NCBI GenBank assembly: GCA_937891905.1
Contig: CALATT010000040.1
Coordinates: 1-18,502, forward strand
Origin: an uncultured Bacteroidales bacterium
Lineage (GTDB): Bacteria; Bacteroidota; Bacteroidia; Bacteroidales; Paludibacteraceae
Direction: 5' to 3'
DNA length: 18,502 nt
The notes beneath the pieces are model-generated. The model was not told where the DNA came from. It did not search any database and saw only the letters and a program-made list of their open reading frames with translations. Position numbers and translations under genes: made by a program. Below are positions 1-5,905 of the stretch, one piece after another; positions within the stretch are counted from its first letter, which is position 1, and each line of letters opens with the position of its first letter.

Positions 1-936
1 AAATTTGCATTATGGCGATATGACAGATAGCAGCTCGTTGATTCGTATCATACAAACTGTACAACCCGACGAAATCTACAATTTGGCTGCTCAAAGCCAT
101 GTCAAAGTATCGTTCGACGTGCCTGAATATACAGCAGAAACCGATGCCGTAGGAACACTACGTATGCTCGAGGCTGTTCGTATTCTTGTATGGAAAAGAA
201 AACTAAAATCTATCAGGCATCTACTTCCGAACTTTATGGTAAAGTAGAAGAAGTGCCGCAGAATGAAAATACACCTTTCCATCCATATTCTCCATATGCT
301 GTAGCCAAACTCTACGGTTTCTGGATTGTCAAAGAATACCGTGAAGCCTATAATATGTACTGTTGTTCCGGTATCCTCTTCAATCACGAGTCAGAACGCA
401 GAGGTGAAACCTTTGTTACTCGAAAAATTACCCTTGCTGCTTCACGTATCGCTCAGGGAAAGCAGGATTGCCTCTATCTGGGTAACATGGATTCGCTTCG
501 CGACTGGGGTTACGCCAAGGATTATGTGGAGTGTATGTGGCTCATTCTGCAGCACGATACACCAGAGGATTTCGTGATTGCAACGGGTGTGCAGCACACC
601 GTGCGTGAGTTCGCTACTTTGGCTTTCCATCATGCGGGTATTGAGTTGCGCTGGGAAGGCTCAGGAGTAGATGAAAAGGGTATTGATGTCAAGACCGGTA
701 AGGTGGTAGTGGCCGTAAGCCCTGATTTCTATCGTCCTACGGATGTAGTAAACTTATTAGGCGACCCATCCAAGGCAAAGCGCGAATTGGGATGGAATCC
801 AATGACTACCACTTTTGAGCAGTTGGTAGAACTGATGGTGGCGCATGATATGAAGAAAGTAGCAGCTGATACAGCAGCGGATAATATCCGTAAGATTAAT
901 TTGGCAGAATACTTAGAGAAAGGTATCGATAAATAA
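1..936 (+). CDS. gmd: GDP-mannose 4,6-dehydratase, 5' partial and frameshifted
   Basis: This enzyme converts GDP-D-mannose to GDP-4-keto-6-deoxy-D-mannose, the first committed step to GDP-L-fucose, in the cytoplasm. The N-terminus lies before the window. Frame 2 (positions 2 to about 187) encodes family sequence including NLAAQSHV and ends in LEAVRIL. The rest continues in frame 1 from about 187 to the TAA at 934-936. The second part carries the catalytic STSE segment (about 220-231), the YxxxK pair of short-chain dehydrogenases in YAVAK (295-309) and NHESERRGETFVTRKIT, all diagnostic of Gmd. The frames join at CTTGTATGG (185-193). One extra G there would restore a conserved-looking Leu-Gly-Met junction, so a one-base deletion is the simplest explanation. 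It could be a real null mutation or an assembly error. fcl, the next enzyme in the pathway, starts 1 nt downstream. Function is certain; whether the gene is intact is not. Confidence 0.9.
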
Positions 937-937
937 T

Positions 938-1882
938 ATGATGGAGAAAAACGCAAAGATATATGTAGCTGGGCATCGTGGAATGGTGGGTTCGGCCATC
1001 GTTCGCGAATTGGAGCGCCAGGGATACACCAATATCATCACACGCACACATAAAGAGTTAGACCTTTGTCGCCAAGAGGCAGTAGAGGCTTTCTTTGCAG
1101 CAGAGAAACCCGAATATGTGTTTCTCGCAGCAGCCAAAGTGGGGGGCATAATTGCCAATCAAAGTGCGCTGGCGGACTTTATGTATGATAACATGATCTT
1201 GGAGATGAATGTTATCCATGCAGCATGGAAAAATGGATGTAAGAAATTAGAGTTCTTGGGCTCCAGTTGTATCTATCCACGCATGGCGCCACAACCGATG
1301 AAGGAGAACTATCTGCTGACCGGCGAATTAGAAAAAACCAACGAAGCCTATGCGCTGGCTAAGATAAGCGGATTGAAATATTGCGAGTTTCTCAATCGTC
1401 AATACGGCACGGATTTCATCAGTGTGATGCCTACCAATCTATATGGCCCAAATGATAACTACCATCCAGAACATAGCCATGTATTACCTGCTTTGATTCG
1501 TCGTTTCCATGAGGCAAAAGAGAGTGGGTTGGAGAGCGTGACATGCTGGGGAACGGGTTCGCCACTACGCGAATTCCTCTATGTGGATGATTTGGCTAAT
1601 CTATGTGTATTCCTAATGAATAACTACTCTGGTAATGAGACGGTTAATGCGGGTACAGGCAAGGAATTGACTATTAAAGAACTGACCGAGATGGTAGCCA
1701 AAGTGGTGGGTTATACAGGTCGTATCGAATGGGATACTACTCGTCCTGATGGTACGCCGCGTAAGTTATTGGATGTGAGCAAAGCCACCGCTTTGGGATG
1801 GACCTATAAAACGGAATTAGAAGACGGTATTCGCTTGGCATACAAGGATTTCTTGGAAAATCCTATGCGTGCAGAGCGTTAA
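938..1882 (+). CDS. fcl: GDP-L-fucose synthase
   Basis: This NADPH-dependent 3,5-epimerase/4-reductase turns the product of Gmd into GDP-L-fucose. The 314-residue product has the usual family length. The N-terminal Rossmann motif AGHRGMVGSA lies at residues 11-20. The catalytic serine region GSSCIYP is at 108-114, and the YxxxK pair is Y138/K142 in YALAK. PTNLYGPNDNY and the C-terminal substrate-binding part (FLYVDDLA) are typical. ATG 938 is immediately followed by a second ATG at 941; either could be the start. The gene begins 1 nt after gmd stops, so the two are surely co-transcribed. GDP-fucose probably feeds the surface glycan exported by the downstream wza/wzc genes, though the fucosyltransferase is not in this window. 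Confidence 0.97.
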   Translation: MMEKNAKIYVAGHRGMVGSAIVRELERQGYTNIITRTHKELDLCRQEAVEAFFAAEKPEYVFLAAAKVGGIIANQSALADFMYDNMILEMNVIHAAWKNGCKKLEFLGSSCIYPRMAPQPMKENYLLTGELEKTNEAYALAKISGLKYCEFLNRQYGTDFISVMPTNLYGPNDNYHPEHSHVLPALIRRFHEAKESGLESVTCWGTGSPLREFLYVDDLANLCVFLMNNYSGNETVNAGTGKELTIKELTEMVAKVVGYTGRIEWDTTRPDGTPRKLLDVSKATALGWTYKTELEDGIRLAYKDFLENPMRAER

Positions 1883-1893
1883 TAATAGATACT

Positions 1894-2430
1894 ATGCTGC
1901 CATTAGACGAACGACAAGCACAAGTGGAGCAATTCTTGCAATCCCATGGGATAGAGTACACGCTCTACAACCATCCCGAGGGACGCACGATAGAAGAGGC
2001 ACGCAGATGGTGGCGTGAAGACGGTTCGGTGCATTGCAAGAATATCTTCATGCGCAATCACAAGGGTAATCAGCATTATCTAATTTGCTTTGATTGTAAC
2101 CATGATTTGGCTATTCACGATTTGGAGCAGCGCCTCAAAGCACAATTGATGGCTGCAGGACATTCGTCGCCGGGTAAATTATCTTTTGCAAGTGCAGAGC
2201 GCATGGCTAAATACTTGGGATTAGAACCAGGCAGCGTGTCGCCTTTTGGATTGATAAACGATACAGAACACCATGTCATACTATTCCTGGATGCCAATTT
2301 GCGCAAGGCGAATAGTTTGAGTTTTCATCCCAATGACTGCCGTGGTACAGTAGTGATTGAGCAAGCAGCTTTTGATAAATATCTGCAAGTGATAGGGAAT
2401 GAAGTGGAGTGGATGCCACTATACGAATGA
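1894..2430 (+). CDS. ProXp-ala/YbaK-type prolyl-tRNA deacylase-like protein
   Basis: This 178-residue protein is a stand-alone INS/YbaK-type editing domain, closest in appearance to ProXp-ala (PrdX), which hydrolyses mischarged Ala-tRNA(Pro) in the cytoplasm. Supporting sequence includes an N-terminal helix with FLQSHGIEYTLYNHPEG (14-30), C-K-N-I-F at 48-52 containing the conserved lysine (K49), the family hallmark SPFGLINDT (116-124) and FHPND (144-148). Length is normal for the family. It starts 11 nt after fcl and ends 7 nt before the next gene, inside a polysaccharide operon, where a translation-quality factor is unexpected. A role in glycan synthesis cannot be inferred; it may be a passenger. 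Substrate specificity (Ala, Cys or Ser on tRNA) cannot be read from the sequence. Confidence 0.88.
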   Translation: MLPLDERQAQVEQFLQSHGIEYTLYNHPEGRTIEEARRWWREDGSVHCKNIFMRNHKGNQHYLICFDCNHDLAIHDLEQRLKAQLMAAGHSSPGKLSFASAERMAKYLGLEPGSVSPFGLINDTEHHVILFLDANLRKANSLSFHPNDCRGTVVIEQAAFDKYLQVIGNEVEWMPLYE

Positions 2431-2437
2431 TTGAATA

Positions 2438-3226
2438 ATGAGAGAGTTTACATTAGATACATATCGTTTGCTTTTGGAGCAATTACAAGCGCATGGATAT
2501 GAACTCATTCGCTATGAGCAGTATTGCCGTGGCTATCGTCCTGAGAAATTCGTCATCCTGCGCCATGATGTGGACCTGAAGCCTGCAAATAGTTTGCTTA
2601 CCGCGCAAATAGAGCACTCCATAGGAGCACAAGCAAGTTACTATTTCCGCGTAGGAAAAGAATCAAACAACCCTGCCATCATCCGCTCTATTGCAGCCTT
2701 AGGCCATGAGATAGGATATCATTATGAGGATATGTCAATAGCGAATGGAGATATAAAGAAAGCATATTCGCACTTCGTTACTTGGTTGAACTATTTTCGC
2801 CAATACTATGCGGTGGAAACGATTTGTATGCATGGAGCACCTACCAATCAATACGATGGGCGAGACCTATGGAAACACTATGATTACAAGGAATTAGGTA
2901 TTATAGGCGAACCCTATTTTGATACGAACTTCGGAGAGGTCTTCTACCTGACGGATACAGGCAGATGTTGGGATGGATACAAAGTGTCGGTTCGTGATAA
3001 GATTCCTGCCTATCACGATGAGTGGATCGCCAAAGGATGGCACTACCACACTACGGCAGATATACTGCAAGCATTAGAAGAAAATCGTTTGCCGCGGCAG
3101 ATAATGATGACTACTCACCCACAGCGCTGGACCAATAAAAAGGCGCAATGGATACAAGAATTGATAATACAAAACATTAAAAATATCATTAAGCGTGCCT
3201 TATTAATAGCACGAAAAGAAAAATAA
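2438..3226 (+). CDS. Polysaccharide deacetylase-like (NodB/CE4-type) protein
   Basis: The 262-residue product looks like a cytoplasmic or membrane-peripheral NodB-fold hydrolase of the kind found in Bacteroidota glycan operons. No signal peptide is visible. The metal-site-like motif RHDVD is at residues 42-46, followed by GHEIGYHYE (89-97), then CMHGAPTNQYD (130-140), and THPQRW (225-230) near the C-terminus. These correspond in order to the CE4 motifs that hold a divalent metal and the catalytic base. The layout is looser than in classical chitin or peptidoglycan deacetylases, so the substrate is unknown. One possibility is deacetylation of a nucleotide- or lipid-linked amino sugar. It sits 7 nt after the deacylase gene and 5 nt before the sugar dehydrogenase gene, indicating one operon. 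The C-terminal tail (about 236-262) is rich in Lys and Ile, possibly a membrane-contacting helix. Confidence 0.82.
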   Translation: MREFTLDTYRLLLEQLQAHGYELIRYEQYCRGYRPEKFVILRHDVDLKPANSLLTAQIEHSIGAQASYYFRVGKESNNPAIIRSIAALGHEIGYHYEDMSIANGDIKKAYSHFVTWLNYFRQYYAVETICMHGAPTNQYDGRDLWKHYDYKELGIIGEPYFDTNFGEVFYLTDTGRCWDGYKVSVRDKIPAYHDEWIAKGWHYHTTADILQALEENRLPRQIMMTTHPQRWTNKKAQWIQELIIQNIKNIIKRALLIARKEK

Positions 3227-3231
3227 TCAAT

Positions 3232-4218
3232 ATGAAAAACTCACTTAATTTTGCTTTGATAGGTGCAGCAGGATATATTGCTCCTCGTCATATCAAAGCG
3301 ATTGCTGACACAGGGAATAACCTAATGGTAGCCTACGATAAGTTCGATTCTGTAGGCCGTTTGGATAGCAGTTTCCCTGATTGCTCTTTCTTCACAGAGA
3401 ATGAGCAGTTTGACCGCTTCTGCTCCAAGCAAATGCGCAAAGATGACCCTTTACATTGGGTATCTATCTGTACTCCTAATTATACGCATGACGCATTCAT
3501 ACGCTATGGTCTTCGTTTGGGCTGCGATGTGATATGCGAAAAACCATTGGTACTCAATCCATATAATATTGATAACTTGGTGGAATTAGAGGCAGAGACA
3601 GGTCATAATGCTTACACAATTTTACAATTGCGATTACATGATAAAATCCGTGCGCTGAAAGAGAAAGTAGCTAATGGACCTAAAGACAAAATCTACGATG
3701 TAGATTTGACCTATATCACCAGCCGTGGTAAATGGTATTATAGTAGCTGGAAAGGTGATGTGCATAAGAGTGGTGGTATTGCTACCAATATTGGTGTGCA
3801 TTTCTACGATATGCTGCAATGGATTTTCGGTCCTGTAAAGCAGAATATAGTACATGTGATGTCTTTTGATCGCGTGGCGGGGTATTTGGAATTGGAAAAA
3901 GCACGCGTGCGCTACTTCTTGAGCATTAACGCGGACTGCTTGCCAGCAAATGCAGTACAGGGCGAGAAACGAACCTATCGTACACTCAGTATTGATGGTG
4001 AGGAATTTGAGTTCTCACAAGGATTCACAGAACTACATACCGAGAGTTATCGCCAGATATTAGCAGGCAATGGATTCCGTATCTCAGAGGCGCGTCCATG
4101 TATTGAGATCGTATCGCAAATACGCCATGCAGAACCTATCGGATTGGTAGGAGACTATCATCCGCTTGCCAAACTGCCATTGAGCGCGCACCCATTTGGC
4201 TGGGATGAGAGACGATAA
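3232..4218 (+). CDS. Gfo/Idh/MocA oxidoreductase, WlbA/WbpB-like nucleotide-sugar dehydrogenase
   Basis: This is an NAD(P)-dependent sugar oxidoreductase of 328 residues. It strongly resembles WlbA/WbpB, which oxidises C3 of UDP-N-acetylglucosaminuronic acid on the route to 2,3-diamino-uronic acids. The Rossmann start LIGAAGYIAPRHIKAI is at residues 9-24, followed by DTGNNL and DKFDSVG (36-42). SICTPNYTHD (78-87), CEKPLVLNPYNID (102-114, with K104) and TILQLRLH (129-136) follow. GGIATNIGVHFYDML (181-195) contains the usual catalytic-region histidine H190. The partner enzymes of that pathway (aminotransferase, N-acetyltransferase, 2-epimerase) are not in this window and could lie upstream. It follows the deacetylase-like gene by 5 nt. 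The family is very secure, the exact substrate only likely. Confidence 0.9.
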   Translation: MKNSLNFALIGAAGYIAPRHIKAIADTGNNLMVAYDKFDSVGRLDSSFPDCSFFTENEQFDRFCSKQMRKDDPLHWVSICTPNYTHDAFIRYGLRLGCDVICEKPLVLNPYNIDNLVELEAETGHNAYTILQLRLHDKIRALKEKVANGPKDKIYDVDLTYITSRGKWYYSSWKGDVHKSGGIATNIGVHFYDMLQWIFGPVKQNIVHVMSFDRVAGYLELEKARVRYFLSINADCLPANAVQGEKRTYRTLSIDGEEFEFSQGFTELHTESYRQILAGNGFRISEARPCIEIVSQIRHAEPIGLVGDYHPLAKLPLSAHPFGWDERR

Positions 4219-4220
4219 TG

Positions 4221-4250
4221 TTTAATGTTGAATGTTTAATGTTGAATGTG
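4221..4250 (+). repeat. Heptad-periodic AT-rich intergenic repeat
   Basis: Two identical 14-mers (TTTAATGTTGAATG at 4221-4234 and 4235-4248) lie head to tail. Each is made of two heptamers, TTTAATG and TTGAATG, so the stretch has a 7-nt period. It fills most of the 51-nt gap between the sugar dehydrogenase gene and the first export lipoprotein gene. No -7 promoter box or hairpin was seen here. Confidence 0.8.
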
Positions 4251-4269
4251 TAAATTAACTATTTATAAC

Positions 4270-5130
4270 ATGAATAAACAGATACAAATTGCATTATTTG
4301 GTTTGCTGATCGGTTTGCTCAGTTCATGCGTCACTGCACGCAAAGTGAACTATATGCAAGCGCCTGACAAACAAATACCAAGCTATGCTGATACAATTAC
4401 TTTTGAGGATTATGAGTTGCGAATAGGCGATAGAATGTACATCTATGTTTATTCGTTGGACGAAAACATCACCAAAATGTATAATGCGGGTGGGTCAGGA
4501 AGCATGATTAGACAGCAGATGACACAAGGTAACATGAGTGGCTCATATGACCTATACACCTATTTGGTAGATGAGCAGGGTAATATAGAATTTCCAACGA
4601 TAGGCAAGATAGCCGTACGCGGATTGACCACTCGTGAGGTGAAGTGCAGATTAGAAGAGGAACTGAGCAAGTTGCTACAAGAAATACCTGGATATGCAAC
4701 AGTCTCTGTGGAGGTTAATATCGTAAATCGCACTTTCTCTATTATCGGCGCACAGAGCGGCCGCTATGTGATTAATAAAGAGAAAATGACTATCTTTGAA
4801 GCACTGGCTATGGCAGGGGACTTAGGGGAGTTTAATAGCCGTCAAGAAATTAAATTGGTGCGCGAAAAAGAAGGTAAGACAACGATTAAAACATTTGATG
4901 TACGCTCCAAAGATATCGTTAATTCAGAGTATTACTATATAGAACCAAATGATATCATCTATATCCGACAGATACCAGGGTATAGTTTTGGAATCAATTC
5001 GGCTTCAACCACTTTGGGTATTTGTGCATCTACTATCTCATTCGGTGTATTCATCTATTCAATAGTGCAAACAGGTATCAATCATGTACAGAAATATTAT
5101 GGACCAAATTCGTCAAATGGAGGAAACTAA
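4270..5130 (+). CDS. Wza-like polysaccharide export lipoprotein (first copy)
   Basis: This outer-membrane polysaccharide export (OPX) lipoprotein would form the channel for the capsule or exopolysaccharide. With the start at 4270 the product has 286 residues and a clean lipoprotein signal, MNKQIQIALFGLLIGLLSSC, with lipobox LSSC and acylated C20. An upstream in-frame ATG at 4246 would add eight residues in front of the signal and sits inside the heptad repeat, so it is rejected. A Poly_export domain (about 45-150, with YRIGD-like ELRIGDRMYIYV and GNIEFPTIGKI) is followed by an SLBB-like domain (VNRTFSIIGAQSGRYVINKE) and a final part with PNDIIYI. A hydrophobic segment near the C-terminus (about 245-265) may be the membrane helix. 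It is shorter than E. coli Wza, as is normal in Bacteroidota. The second copy starts 3 nt downstream. Confidence 0.92.
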   Translation: MNKQIQIALFGLLIGLLSSCVTARKVNYMQAPDKQIPSYADTITFEDYELRIGDRMYIYVYSLDENITKMYNAGGSGSMIRQQMTQGNMSGSYDLYTYLVDEQGNIEFPTIGKIAVRGLTTREVKCRLEEELSKLLQEIPGYATVSVEVNIVNRTFSIIGAQSGRYVINKEKMTIFEALAMAGDLGEFNSRQEIKLVREKEGKTTIKTFDVRSKDIVNSEYYYIEPNDIIYIRQIPGYSFGINSASTTLGICASTISFGVFIYSIVQTGINHVQKYYGPNSSNGGN

Positions 5131-5133
5131 ATC

Positions 5134-5901
5134 ATGAGAAAAATACACTACATACTATTCTCGCTCATGGTGATACTCATGACGAGTTGTTATAGCCACA
5201 AAGCTATAGGCTATTTGCAAGAACCAACGAAGTATAATAAACTGCCTCAGTACGATTCTGTAGCATACGAACCATATCGTATCCGCGTGAATGATGAGAT
5301 TATCTATCGCTTGATAACACTGGATGCTACAATCTCTAAGTCATTGGCTGCCAATAACTCCGTATCCAGCCAATATGCCAATTCATATCGTGTCTATTCG
5401 GATGGAACGATTGATGTGCCATTTCTGAAACCTATCCATGTGGCTGGATTAACAGAGCAAGAAGCACAAGACACGCTGCGTGCAGCCTTCCGCGAGATAA
5501 TACCTGACGCAGATGTGAAATTGGCCCTCTATAATAAATATTTCTCCGTCATAGGTGATGCCAATGCAGGACGCTATTATATATATAAGGAGAAGATGAA
5601 TATCTTCCAAGCATTGGCCATGACAGGAGATGTGATGAATAGCGGAGATCGCCGTCATGTGCGTATTATTCGCCCCAGAGACGGAGGACAAGAGCCTGAG
5701 ATATTGGAGTTTGATATACGAACCAACTCTATCATCGATTCAAAATATTACTATATATACCCCAATGATGTGATTTATGTAGCGCGAACCAAGGATAGTT
5801 TCTTTAAAGTGCCTACCTATACGGGTTTCCTCGGATTGATAACGAGTAGCGTGGCGCTATTGACAACAGTACTCAACTATGTAGCATATTTGTATCAATA
5901 A
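5134..5901 (+). CDS. Wza-like polysaccharide export lipoprotein (second copy)
   Basis: This is a second OPX-family lipoprotein of 255 residues, paralogous to the preceding gene. The signal peptide ends in lipobox MTSC with C19. The domains are collinear with the first copy: PYRIRVNDEIIYR, a Poly_export region with DGTIDVPFLKPI and GLTEQEAQDTLR, then FSVIGDANAGRYYIYKEKM, where the SLBB-like part begins. YYYIYPNDVIYV precedes a C-terminal hydrophobic stretch (about 230-255). It lacks the glycine/methionine-rich insertion (about residues 67-83) of the first copy. Having two adjacent OPX genes suggests a mixed export complex or a division of labour, but that is inference. It ends 4 nt before the wzc-like gene, so translational coupling is likely. 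Confidence 0.92.
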   Translation: MRKIHYILFSLMVILMTSCYSHKAIGYLQEPTKYNKLPQYDSVAYEPYRIRVNDEIIYRLITLDATISKSLAANNSVSSQYANSYRVYSDGTIDVPFLKPIHVAGLTEQEAQDTLRAAFREIIPDADVKLALYNKYFSVIGDANAGRYYIYKEKMNIFQALAMTGDVMNSGDRRHVRIIRPRDGGQEPEILEFDIRTNSIIDSKYYYIYPNDVIYVARTKDSFFKVPTYTGFLGLITSSVALLTTVLNYVAYLYQ

Positions 5902-5905
5902 GACT

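Noticed and set aside
190..936. Reading the gmd 3' part as a complete separate gene starting at ATG 190
   Set aside because: The preceding frame encodes the directly adjoining Gmd sequence, and the ATG codes for an internal methionine. The Rossmann N-terminus would be missing.
4246..4269. Upstream in-frame start for the first OPX lipoprotein
   Set aside because: It lies in the heptad repeat and would place eight residues before an otherwise perfect lipoprotein signal beginning at 4270.
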